NCBI GenBank assembly: GCA_902796965.1
Contig: CADBRA010000019.1
Coordinates: forward strand, 1-41,368
Direction of reading: 5' to 3'
Length of the DNA stretch: 41,368 bases
From: an uncultured Eubacteriales bacterium
GTDB lineage: Bacteria; Bacillota; Clostridia; Peptostreptococcales; Anaerovoracaceae
Positions 1 to 7,503 of this stretch are shown here, one piece after another. The notes under the pieces were generated by a model. It saw only the letters and a program-made list of their open reading frames with translations, searched no databases and was not told where the DNA came from. Both the position numbers and the translations under genes were made by a program. Position 1 is the first letter of the stretch; every line of letters begins with the position of its first letter.

Positions 1-32
1 CAGGGACACAAAAAACGGGGGATTTTTTGATA

Positions 33-512
33 ATGAAAACACATGAAGACCGCAGATATCACAGACTCATGATAATAATCTCGGCAGTCATAGCCGTTGT
101 GATCGGCTCGGTGGCTGTATATGCAGCTACTACAGCAGGCACAGATTCAGACCCTGTTGTGACAAAGAGTTACGTAGACAATGCGATCGCGGGCATCAAG
201 AGCGGGGAAAATACGCCTGATAACACCGGTTCCGATTCCGAAGACGGATTCCAGATCATAGAGCTTAAAGCCGGGCAGCAGCTCACGGGATACCAGGACA
301 CACAGCTCGTTGTGCGTTCGGGATCTGTGAGAGCGGTGATACCGGGAGAAAATGGTCTGTCAGATCTGACTGACGGTTCAGATATAACTGTAAATAACGT
401 CTCCGTAAGAGCTAACCACTTGATTCTCGTTCCAAGAAGCGATGGCCGCGGAATAAAGGCGAGAACAGATTCATTTGTGATGGTAAAAGGCGCGTACACA
501 ATCGGAAGCTGA
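33..512 (+). CDS. small exported/membrane-anchored protein of unknown function
   Basis: About 159 residues. A short basic N-terminus is followed by one hydrophobic segment (about residues 11-33, ending near VYAATT) that is either an uncleaved signal anchor or a signal peptide. The rest is soluble and predicted outside the membrane: a Ser/Asp-rich stretch (about 55-72) and a compact C-terminal domain containing ELKAGQQL, VVRSGSVRAVIPG, NHLILVPRSDGRGIK and a final VMVKGAYTI. From memory, this C-terminal pattern occurs in small uncharacterised exported proteins of Firmicutes; no function is known to me. I chose the ATG at 33 because a G-rich patch (about 17-21) lies at ribosome-binding distance; an in-frame TTG lies two codons upstream. 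It precedes the SLH glycosidase, which suggests a shared surface role, but tandem hairpins lie between them. The true upstream context is outside the window. Confidence 0.75.
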   Translation: MKTHEDRRYHRLMIIISAVIAVVIGSVAVYAATTAGTDSDPVVTKSYVDNAIAGIKSGENTPDNTGSDSEDGFQIIELKAGQQLTGYQDTQLVVRSGSVRAVIPGENGLSDLTDGSDITVNNVSVRANHLILVPRSDGRGIKARTDSFVMVKGAYTIGS

Positions 513-588
513 CGCACTTCAAAAAGTGAGCCGCAGAATGTTAAGAAAAATTAAGTACGCGTGTCAGTCATGTAATAAAAAAAACAGG

Positions 589-603
589 GCCGGCCACGCC
601 GGC
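589..603. repeat. compact GC hairpin, CAC triloop
   Basis: GCCGGC-CAC-GCCGGC: a perfect 6-bp stem around a three-base loop. The arms are identical to those of the hairpins at 6457, 15144 and 31484, which carry TCC or GGA loops. Part of the hairpin family described in the findings. Confidence 0.6.
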
Positions 604-608
604 GTAAA

Positions 609-639
609 GCAGCGTCCGTTTATCGTTTACGGGCGCTGC
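609..639 (+). terminator. strong hairpin after the first gene, no T-run
   Basis: Arms GCAGCGTCCGT and ACGGGCGCTGC form an 11-bp stem with one G-U pair around a 9-base loop. No U-tract follows, so this could be a 3' mRNA stabiliser rather than an intrinsic terminator. Confidence 0.45.
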
Positions 640-824
640 GCGCGTGTTATGCAGTTCGGATGCTGAGCGCCGCAGATGGCCGCATGATTTTGATGCACAG
701 GGAGAATCGAAGCTGTGCAGCGGCATGGTCCGGTTTATTTAATTAATGTACTAACGCAGCGCACCTGTGCACCGCAGTAACTGACGCTATGCGCAGCATG
801 GCACATCACAAAAGGACAGGGATG

Positions 825-3137
825 ATGAAATTTTTCAGTATTAAGAGCAGAAAGGCCGCGGCGGCTGCCGTCATCGCGGCTGTGTTCGCGATAACTGTGC
901 CGGTATTTGCATCGACGGGCGCGGGCACTGAGATTTACCATAAGATCGTCGATTTCGGAAACGGTATGGTATATAACAATGTCATAAGTGAAAACGACAG
1001 CGGGCGGCAGACGCAGAATTTCACGGAAATATCGCCGGGAACGATAAAACCAGTGATCATTGCGGACGATACTATTTATGGAAAACTGACGCTTGACAGC
1101 ACGGCAGAGTACGCCAGGGGACTCGGATATAATGTGCTGGGCGGCATGAACACTGACTTTTTTTCCACATCTTACGGAGTTCCGATGGGAATAGTTGTTG
1201 AAAATGGAGTGTACAAATCGAGCCCTGAGGGATATAATTCGGTGTGTTTTGACAGCAGCGGAAAAGCATCGATAGTTAAAGATACAGCAGTCCGCATAAC
1301 GCTTGCGAACAACGGCGGTTCCGGCGGAGAGTACAAGAACGCCGGACAGGGTGTGATGCTTACACATTTCAACAAGATGAGAACAAACAGCGCGGGCCTG
1401 TATCTTTATGACGAGTATTTTTCGACTGTTTCGACGAGGACGTCCGGAGACGGATGGTACGTCAAGTTTAAGATACTCAGCGGCAAAATGTCAGCGAATG
1501 GCACGATGACGCTTCAGGTATCCGAGAAACTGAAATCACCTTATCCGCTCGACATCGGTGAGGGATACATGGTTCTCACCGCCGGCGAAACTTCTAATCT
1601 CGATGTCGATTACGACAAGTTCGATGTAGGCGATATAGTTCAGCTCGACACATATGCTTGGGGCAATGAAACACTTGCCGGCGCGCAGTGGGCGACAGGC
1701 TGCGGAGACCTGATCGTCGACAACGGTCAGGTCACAGACAGTTCCGGCTGGGATCATGCGCTTCTCGGCATAAATCCAAGATCGGCGCTTGGCATAAAAG
1801 CTGACGGGACAATTGTGTTTTACACATGCGACGGACGCCAGAGCGGCTATTCTTCCGGCCTGACTATGACGGAACTGGCAGAGGAACTGATAAAACAGGG
1901 ATGTGTACAGGCTGTGAATCTTGACGGCGGAGGCTCGACTGCGATGTCGGTGCAGCAGCCGGGCGAAAGCAGCGCTTCTCTTGTAAACAGTCCTTCTGAC
2001 GGCGCAGAGCGCAGGTGCTCTACGTTTGCGTTTTTCATCACAAATGAGATTTCGGATGGTGTGCCGAAGAATCTTTACATGATAAATAACGGTGCTGTAG
2101 TATATCAGGGTGCATCGTTCAGCGATGCTTTTATGGCAACAGACAGAGCGAACCAGCCGACAGCTGTTCCTTCCGACACGGCTGCCGCTGTCACGTCAGG
2201 GCCGGCCTCGGCAGGAAACGGCAGATTCACGGCCGGCGGCGGAAGCGGATATGCTGATGTATCTCTCAGCTCAGAATCGACAGGAGCGTCCGGAAAAAGC
2301 AGATTCCTCGTCACAGACAAAGTGACGTCGATGAGCGTTGCGTGCGGCTCCATGAATGTCGGCGGCGGTGAGATAAGGCTTAAAAAAGGGGAGACGACAG
2401 AGCTGACTCCATCCGACGAATACTACGGTAAACACGTTATAACAGATAACAGCAGCTTTGACTGGTACACGTCGGGTTCGGCCGGGACGGTCGACAAGAC
2501 AGGTCATGTGACAGCCGGTGATAAGACAGGCGAAACCGATATCACGATTTCGTCCGGAGGCGTTTATAATACCGTCAGGCTCATCGTCGAAGGGGCATTC
2601 AGAGATACGACGCTGCACTGGGCAGATACATATATACAGGATCTTCTCGACAGAAATATCGTCAGCGGCATCGGTGACAATCTGTTTGGACCTGACGACA
2701 GCATCAGAAGAGGCGATTTCGTGCTAATGCTGTACAGGGCTGCCGGAATGCCTGCAGTTTCAGGTACATCGCCTTTTGACGATGTGAATTCGACAGCATA
2801 TTATGCAGACGCTGTTGCGTGGGCTGCCGCTGAGAACATCGCAGCCGGCAGCGGGCAGAGCTTTATGCCGGAGAAGACGCTCACGAGAGAGCAGGCGTTC
2901 GCATTTGTATACAGATATCTGACGGTGCTGAACAAGCAGCAGGATGTTTCTGACAGTGTGCTGGATCAGTTCAGCGATTCAGGTTCGATAGACAGCTATG
3001 CGAGGACGGCTGCCGCAGCACTCGTCTCCGACGGTATTGTCAGCGGAACTGACGGAAGAATCGATCCTGACGGCGTGCTCTCAAGAGCTCAGATGTCAAG
3101 GATACTCGATTCCGCACTTCTTTTCATCGGGAACTGA
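825..3137 (+). CDS. secreted phosphodiester glycosidase (NAGPA domain) with three SLH repeats
   Basis: About 770 residues. Order: a signal peptide (basic start, then an Ala-rich hydrophobic core ending near VFAS); a NAGPA/phosphodiester glycosidase domain (about 40-405) with the conserved NLDGGGSTAM motif near residue 367 and an ERRCSTFAFF strand; a Ser/Gly-rich linker; a bacterial Ig-like domain (about 500-590); and three SLH repeats (about 595-770), the last two with the TREQ and SRAQ motifs typical of SLH. The NAGPA family includes the human mannose-6-phosphate uncovering enzyme; bacterial members are thought to act on phosphodiester-linked sugars of the envelope. SLH domains bind pyruvylated secondary cell wall polysaccharide, so the protein should sit on the cell surface. 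Start: ATG at 825, 8 bases after AAGGA; ATG at 822 is also possible. The csaB fusion that would make the SLH ligand lies 4.4 kb downstream. Confidence 0.88.
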   Translation: MKFFSIKSRKAAAAAVIAAVFAITVPVFASTGAGTEIYHKIVDFGNGMVYNNVISENDSGRQTQNFTEISPGTIKPVIIADDTIYGKLTLDSTAEYARGLGYNVLGGMNTDFFSTSYGVPMGIVVENGVYKSSPEGYNSVCFDSSGKASIVKDTAVRITLANNGGSGGEYKNAGQGVMLTHFNKMRTNSAGLYLYDEYFSTVSTRTSGDGWYVKFKILSGKMSANGTMTLQVSEKLKSPYPLDIGEGYMVLTAGETSNLDVDYDKFDVGDIVQLDTYAWGNETLAGAQWATGCGDLIVDNGQVTDSSGWDHALLGINPRSALGIKADGTIVFYTCDGRQSGYSSGLTMTELAEELIKQGCVQAVNLDGGGSTAMSVQQPGESSASLVNSPSDGAERRCSTFAFFITNEISDGVPKNLYMINNGAVVYQGASFSDAFMATDRANQPTAVPSDTAAAVTSGPASAGNGRFTAGGGSGYADVSLSSESTGASGKSRFLVTDKVTSMSVACGSMNVGGGEIRLKKGETTELTPSDEYYGKHVITDNSSFDWYTSGSAGTVDKTGHVTAGDKTGETDITISSGGVYNTVRLIVEGAFRDTTLHWADTYIQDLLDRNIVSGIGDNLFGPDDSIRRGDFVLMLYRAAGMPAVSGTSPFDDVNSTAYYADAVAWAAAENIAAGSGQSFMPEKTLTREQAFAFVYRYLTVLNKQQDVSDSVLDQFSDSGSIDSYARTAAAALVSDGIVSGTDGRIDPDGVLSRAQMSRILDSALLFIGN

Positions 3138-3158
3138 TTGTAAAACGGTTCTGATGCA

Positions 3159-3172
3159 GTCCGGGAGCGGAC
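3159..3172. repeat. compact GC hairpin, GGAG loop
   Basis: GTCCG-GGAG-CGGAC, 22 bases after the SLH gene stop. It resembles the GTCCGC-GGA-GCGGAC hairpins at 25502 and 34261 but lacks the inner C-G pair. No T-run follows. Confidence 0.5.
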
Positions 3173-3333
3173 CAAAATCCATATAATATATTGCGAATAG
3201 GCGATGAAATGGATGCATAAAACAGGTATTTCCGAGGATGCAGGTCCGAACAAGTGAAACAGGGCCGATGAGATCTATGAACGGCAGAATGGTGCGCATT
3301 CTGCTGAGTTAGGCTGTAACAGGAAATCAATAA

Positions 3334-4887
3334 ATGGAACAGGAAAAAAACAGCACAAAACAGGTGAAAACTATAAGTACCGTGATGATGATAACGCTTC
3401 TTGGCAAATTGCTCGGTCTGATACGTGACAGACTTCTCGCCGTAAATTACGGCACGGGCATGTATGCGAGCGCATTTCTCACGGCGAGCCGGATTCCGAG
3501 AGTGTTTTTCGATATGCTTTTCGCTTCGGCAATCGCAGCGAGTTTCATACCGATATTCAGCGAATCACTCGAAAAGAGAGGACGCGATCACGCGATAAAA
3601 TTTGCGGGCAACTTCATCACTGTGATGGGTGCCCTGACGCTCATACTCACGCTCGCCGGCATAGCGGGCTCCGGGCCGCTCGTTCATCTCTTCGCTGAAG
3701 GATATAATGCGGAAACGACGGCGCTCAGCATAAATCTGACGCGTATAATGTTTCCGACGATATTTTTCACAGGCATAGCGTACTCGTTCGTGGGTGTGCT
3801 TCAGTCGTTCGATGAGTTCAACATACCGGCGTTCATCAGCGTCGTGTCGAACGGAATAATAATCGCGTACTATTTCACGCTGAACGGCAAATTCGAGATC
3901 TACGGTCTCGCGATTGCTTTCCTGATAGGATGGTCCATGCAGGCTGTCGTTCAGATACCGTCGCTCAGGAAAAAAGGCTTCAGGTATCATCCGTCGCTGA
4001 GCATAAGAAATGATGAGATGAAGAAAGTCTTCATGCTCATGCTGCCCGTGATGGTCAGCACGTGGGTGCAGCCTGTCATGCTGACGATAAACTCGCGTTT
4101 TGCTTCTTACCTTTACAATGGATCAGGAGTTCCGGCGATAGAATACAGCACAAATCTGTACCTTATGATAATAGGCGTATTCGTGCTTTCAGTTACGAAC
4201 GTCATTTTTCCTAAACTTTCGAGGCTCGAGGTTTCAGATCAGCAGGACGAGTTCCGCGATACAGTGAGGAGCACGATGCATTCATCTCTTTTCTTCGCTA
4301 TTCCGCTCATGTGCGGAGTCATGGCTCTGTCGTACGAGATAATCGACCTGATTTACGGAGGCGGAGAGTTCGGCGCCAGAGACACTGAAATAACGGGCTG
4401 GGCACTGTTCTTCACATCGCTTGGTATGGTAGGATATACAATACAGAATATAATCAGCAGAGCGTACTTTGCAAAGCAGGACGGAAAGACGCCGCTCATT
4501 GCCGGTGCAGTATCGATCGGTGTAGATATAGTGTTATGCTGGCTGTTAGTTGGCAGGTTAAGCGTCAGCGGACTCGCGATCGCGACGGCTGTGTCAGGGA
4601 TGGTAAACGCGGTGATACTCATGATACCGCTCGAGCGCAGAGGCGAAGGCTTCATGTCGAAGAGATTTTCATGGGATATGCTTAAAATCACAGCTGCGTC
4701 TGTGATAATGTTTTTCGCAGTGAAGCTGGCTGCGGACGGAGTCCGCGGGTGGATCGGCGGAATAGCCGGTAAGTTTGTTGTGATCATCATTCCGACGATA
4801 GCGGGCATCCTTGTATTTTTCATACTTGCATATATAATGAAACTCGACGAAGCAAAAGCGATAGTCGGGAAAGTTTTAAAAAGGTGA
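3334..4887 (+). CDS. murJ: lipid II flippase MurJ (MviN family)
   Basis: 517 residues, the normal length for MurJ, and hydrophobic throughout with about 14 predicted membrane segments. The N-terminal signature is visible: TVMMITLLGKLLGLIRDRLLA, then the PRVFFDMLFASAIAASFIPIF segment typical of the first MurJ transmembrane helices. Members of this MOP-superfamily group move undecaprenyl-linked lipid II across the cytoplasmic membrane. Here the gene starts a polysaccharide cluster and is followed after 40 bases by an O-antigen-ligase-like protein, so export of another undecaprenyl-linked glycan is also conceivable. Start ATG at 3334 is preceded by an AGGA at 3321-3324. The 196-base gap upstream holds a TATAAT at 3182-3187 without a clear -35. 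Confidence 0.93.
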   Translation: MEQEKNSTKQVKTISTVMMITLLGKLLGLIRDRLLAVNYGTGMYASAFLTASRIPRVFFDMLFASAIAASFIPIFSESLEKRGRDHAIKFAGNFITVMGALTLILTLAGIAGSGPLVHLFAEGYNAETTALSINLTRIMFPTIFFTGIAYSFVGVLQSFDEFNIPAFISVVSNGIIIAYYFTLNGKFEIYGLAIAFLIGWSMQAVVQIPSLRKKGFRYHPSLSIRNDEMKKVFMLMLPVMVSTWVQPVMLTINSRFASYLYNGSGVPAIEYSTNLYLMIIGVFVLSVTNVIFPKLSRLEVSDQQDEFRDTVRSTMHSSLFFAIPLMCGVMALSYEIIDLIYGGGEFGARDTEITGWALFFTSLGMVGYTIQNIISRAYFAKQDGKTPLIAGAVSIGVDIVLCWLLVGRLSVSGLAIATAVSGMVNAVILMIPLERRGEGFMSKRFSWDMLKITAASVIMFFAVKLAADGVRGWIGGIAGKFVVIIIPTIAGILVFFILAYIMKLDEAKAIVGKVLKR

Positions 4888-4897
4888 TACAGTAAAT

Positions 4898-4912
4898 CGG
4901 AGCAGAGCTCCG
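4898..4912. repeat. compact hairpin, AGA triloop
   Basis: CGGAGC-AGA-GCTCCG, a 6-bp stem in the 40-base gap between murJ and the ligase gene, directly before the ribosome binding site GGGGAG of the next gene. It could influence translation of that gene. Confidence 0.5.
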
Positions 4913-4927
4913 GGGAGTAGCAGATTT

Positions 4928-6364
4928 ATGACCGAAGTGTTAAAAAACAGCCTGATATACAGGCTGTGCGCGGCGATCGGCCGCTGGTTCAGCCGGCAGT
5001 GGATGGGAAGCCGTATCATACGCGCTTTCGTAAACATGAAAAACGAAGAAGATCTGGCCGAGGGCAGTATTTTCTTCAAGGCAGGAAAGAAACTGCGGCA
5101 GATCTGGATCGCTGTTTCAAAAGCGTTGAGATTCGACAGGATATTCGCGAACAGCATATTCGCAATGCCGTTCATCTGGTGTTTTCTGGCGGCTGTTCTC
5201 GCTCCGGTGATTCCGACGATGGCGCTGCTCGCGCTCGTTCTTGTCGGATGTATCTCGGTGATAATAAAGGCCGGCATCGACACAGACCGCAAACTGGCGC
5301 ATGCGCCGGTCAACAGATACGTACTCGTCTATGCAGTTATATACCTTATCGCCACATTTACGTCTGTGACCGTTTCGGGAAGCCTGTACATAGGCCTTCT
5401 GTCAGCTGTGTTCATCATGTCGACGATAGTCATCGAAAATGCGGTCAGGACACAGAAGCAGCTTGACCTGTTGGTGAAGTTCATGGTCATAGTCGGCCTG
5501 TTCGTGGCTCTTTACGGCGTTTACCAGCATTTTTTCGGAACCGGTGGCGAGACTTGGGTCGACGAAGACATGTTCAGCGATATCTCTACGAGAGTATACT
5601 CGACGCTTCAGAATCCTAACGTTCTGTCAGAGTATCTTCTTTTGGTGATCCCTCTCTCGGCTGCGATGCTCTTCGCGGCAGAGGGCGCGCTCAGAAAGAC
5701 ATTTTACTTCATAGTGTGCTGCGTCATGTGTCTGTGCATGATCTACACGTTCTCGCGCGGCGGCTGGCTCGGTCTGCTCTTTGCAGCATTCATATTCCTT
5801 ATACTCGTGGACAGGCGCTTCATATTCCTGATAATTGCGGGAGCTGTGGCGCTGCTGCTCTTTTCGCCGGACGTCATCGTCCAGCGCTTTACGAGCATAG
5901 GAAACGTCAGCGATACATCGACATCGTACCGCGTATCGATCTGGATGGGAACACTCAAGATGCTCAAGGACTACTGGCTGACAGGCATAGGTCCGGGAAC
6001 AGCGGCATTCAACATGGTCTATCCCGCATACAGCTATAACACTGTTTCGGCGCCTCATGCCCACAATCTGTACCTGCAGATCATCTGCGACGCGGGCATA
6101 GCAGGAATAATCGTGTTTGCATTACTCATAATCGTGTTCATAAGGATGAACTGCCACGCGATCTCCGTGACAACGAACCGCAAGGCAAAAATGCTGCAGA
6201 TCGGCACGCTCTCCGGAGCCGGAGGTTTCCTGCTCCAGAGCATGACGGACTACTCGTTTTACAACTACAGAGTCATGTTTCTGTTCTGGGCTTATCTCGC
6301 AATCGCGGCTCTTGCGGCCAGATACGAGAAGCTGAGTGACAGCAGGCACATACTGAACGTATAG
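4928..6364 (+). CDS. O-antigen ligase family protein (Wzy/WaaL-like)
   Basis: 478 residues. A cytoplasmic N-terminus of about 75 residues is followed by about 11-12 hydrophobic segments. The Wzy_C-type core is visible in the second half: a MIYTFSRGGWLGLLFA helix and a large external loop with the YRVSIWMGTLKMLKDYWLTGIGPGTAAF and PHAHNLYLQI motifs, the latter matching the H-x-x-N-x-x-L pattern of O-antigen ligases and polymerases. Such enzymes polymerise or transfer undecaprenyl-linked glycans on the outer face of the membrane. In a Gram-positive cell the likely substrate is a secondary cell wall or capsular polysaccharide; whether it polymerises or attaches cannot be told from sequence. It follows murJ after 40 bases and precedes two DUF4330 genes. 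Confidence 0.85.
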   Translation: MTEVLKNSLIYRLCAAIGRWFSRQWMGSRIIRAFVNMKNEEDLAEGSIFFKAGKKLRQIWIAVSKALRFDRIFANSIFAMPFIWCFLAAVLAPVIPTMALLALVLVGCISVIIKAGIDTDRKLAHAPVNRYVLVYAVIYLIATFTSVTVSGSLYIGLLSAVFIMSTIVIENAVRTQKQLDLLVKFMVIVGLFVALYGVYQHFFGTGGETWVDEDMFSDISTRVYSTLQNPNVLSEYLLLVIPLSAAMLFAAEGALRKTFYFIVCCVMCLCMIYTFSRGGWLGLLFAAFIFLILVDRRFIFLIIAGAVALLLFSPDVIVQRFTSIGNVSDTSTSYRVSIWMGTLKMLKDYWLTGIGPGTAAFNMVYPAYSYNTVSAPHAHNLYLQIICDAGIAGIIVFALLIIVFIRMNCHAISVTTNRKAKMLQIGTLSGAGGFLLQSMTDYSFYNYRVMFLFWAYLAIAALAARYEKLSDSRHILNV

Positions 6365-6456
6365 ACAGCAGAAGGAAATAAGATGGCAGGGCATTAAATT
6401 CATCAGATGCGTCATGAAAAAAGACGAACGAAAGCATGAAAATGCCTGACGCCTGC

Positions 6457-6471
6457 GCCGGCTCCGCCGGC
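6457..6471. repeat. compact GC hairpin, TCC triloop
   Basis: GCCGGC-TCC-GCCGGC, a perfect 6-bp stem, in the 138-base gap between the ligase and first DUF4330 gene. The same 15 bases recur at 15144-15158, and in inverse orientation at 31484-31498. Confidence 0.65.
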
Positions 6472-6502
6472 AGAGATAAAGCGCCCTGAAAGGAGAAGCG
6501 TG

Positions 6503-7012
6503 ATGGCAAACGAAAACAGCAATACACAGCCAGAAAAGAGAAGATGGAAGATCAGCTTTTTTGACATAATAATAATAGTGCTCGTGATTGCGCTCGCAGG
6601 AGCATATGTCGTACACAAGACACACAGCACGTCAGATGGCGGCGCTCAGACAGCAGAGGTTACATATACTGTTGAGATAACAGATCTCGAGAAGAACACC
6701 GAGGGCATGATAAATAAAGGTGACAGCCTCATAGATAAGGTCAAGAAATACAATATCGGGAAAGTTCAGAGTGTTGACTTTTATCCTTACGAAAAATCGA
6801 CGCTTGACGAGAATACGAATCAGTATGTGAATTCGGTGGTTCCCGACAGGTACAGCGCGGCCATCGTAGTCAAGACAGATTGTGTTGACAATGGAGCAAG
6901 CCTGACTGCTGACGGAGGGTTCCCGATAAAAGTCGGGCATGAGGTAAGCCTTGTCGGACCGGGATATTCAGGAAGCGGATATATAATTTCGATAGAAAGA
7001 GGTGATAACTGA
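6503..7012 (+). CDS. DUF4330 family membrane protein, first copy
   Basis: About 169 residues. After a charged N-terminus (about 20 residues) comes RRWKISFFDIIIIVLVIALAGAYVVHKT, a single membrane anchor, then an extracytoplasmic domain of about 125 residues beginning with VTYTVEITDLEKN and containing KGDSLIDKVKKYNIGKVQSVDFYP. This layout fits DUF4330, a family of unknown function often found beside polysaccharide genes in Clostridia. It is a paralogue of the next gene: both have the K-I-S-x-x-D-I-I-x-I anchor and the TYTVEI strand. I start it at the ATG at 6503, 7 bases after AAGGAG (6490-6495); an in-frame GTG directly before it is too close to that site. It shares one base with the next gene (TGATG). 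Confidence 0.8.
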   Translation: MANENSNTQPEKRRWKISFFDIIIIVLVIALAGAYVVHKTHSTSDGGAQTAEVTYTVEITDLEKNTEGMINKGDSLIDKVKKYNIGKVQSVDFYPYEKSTLDENTNQYVNSVVPDRYSAAIVVKTDCVDNGASLTADGGFPIKVGHEVSLVGPGYSGSGYIISIERGDN

Positions 7013-7503
7013 TGAAATTTATAGATAAAGAAGGACGCATAGGCGGAAAAATAAGCGTTATAGATATCATCGTTATTATCATATGCATCGTAGTAGTATT
7101 TGCAGTGTTCGCTAAATTTCATCAGGGACATACTGATGCATCTGACATGGAATCAAAGAAAATCACATATACTGTTGAGATACAGAGCATCAGGCAGAGT
7201 TCTGTCGACAGTTTCAAGACGGGTGACTGGCTTTATCTCGATTCGAACGGAGATGCCATAGGACAGATAACCGCATGCGATGTAAAACCGGCTGAGACAG
7301 CATTTTCAACTGACGACGGACGGTGGGTCAACGGCGCTGTAGAGGGCAAATACGATCTGTATCTGACTGTGAAAGCTGACGCTACAGAAAACGACGGACA
7401 CGTTTATGTGAACAGAATTGACGAACTCAATGTGAATTCCGACATAAAAATGTGCACAAAATACGTTGAATTTACAGGAACCATAACGGAGCTTAACAGG
7501 TAA
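7012..7503 (+). CDS. DUF4330 family membrane protein, second copy
   Basis: 163 residues. The N-terminus MKFIDKEGRIGGKISVIDI is the classic DUF4330 opening. A single membrane anchor (about 15-38) precedes an extracytoplasmic domain starting at ITYTVEIQSIRQSS and ending at the last residue. The two DUF4330 copies are adjacent and share one base at each boundary (TGATG before, TAATG after), so they are almost certainly co-translated with the GT4-CsaB gene. The ribosome binding site is AGAGGTGAT about 6 bases upstream. Identity between the copies is limited to the anchor and the first strand of the outer domain, which suggests an old duplication and possible hetero-oligomers. Function is unknown. 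Confidence 0.82.
   Translation: MKFIDKEGRIGGKISVIDIIVIIICIVVVFAVFAKFHQGHTDASDMESKKITYTVEIQSIRQSSVDSFKTGDWLYLDSNGDAIGQITACDVKPAETAFSTDDGRWVNGAVEGKYDLYLTVKADATENDGHVYVNRIDELNVNSDIKMCTKYVEFTGTITELNR

Larger units (their letters stand above)
513..824 (+). other. intergenic region with two hairpins
   Basis: No gene is seen in these 312 bases. They contain two hairpins annotated separately (589-603 and 609-639). The A-run just before the first hairpin would give a T-run on the minus strand, but no minus-strand gene ends here. No convincing promoter for the SLH gene was identified. Confidence 0.5.
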
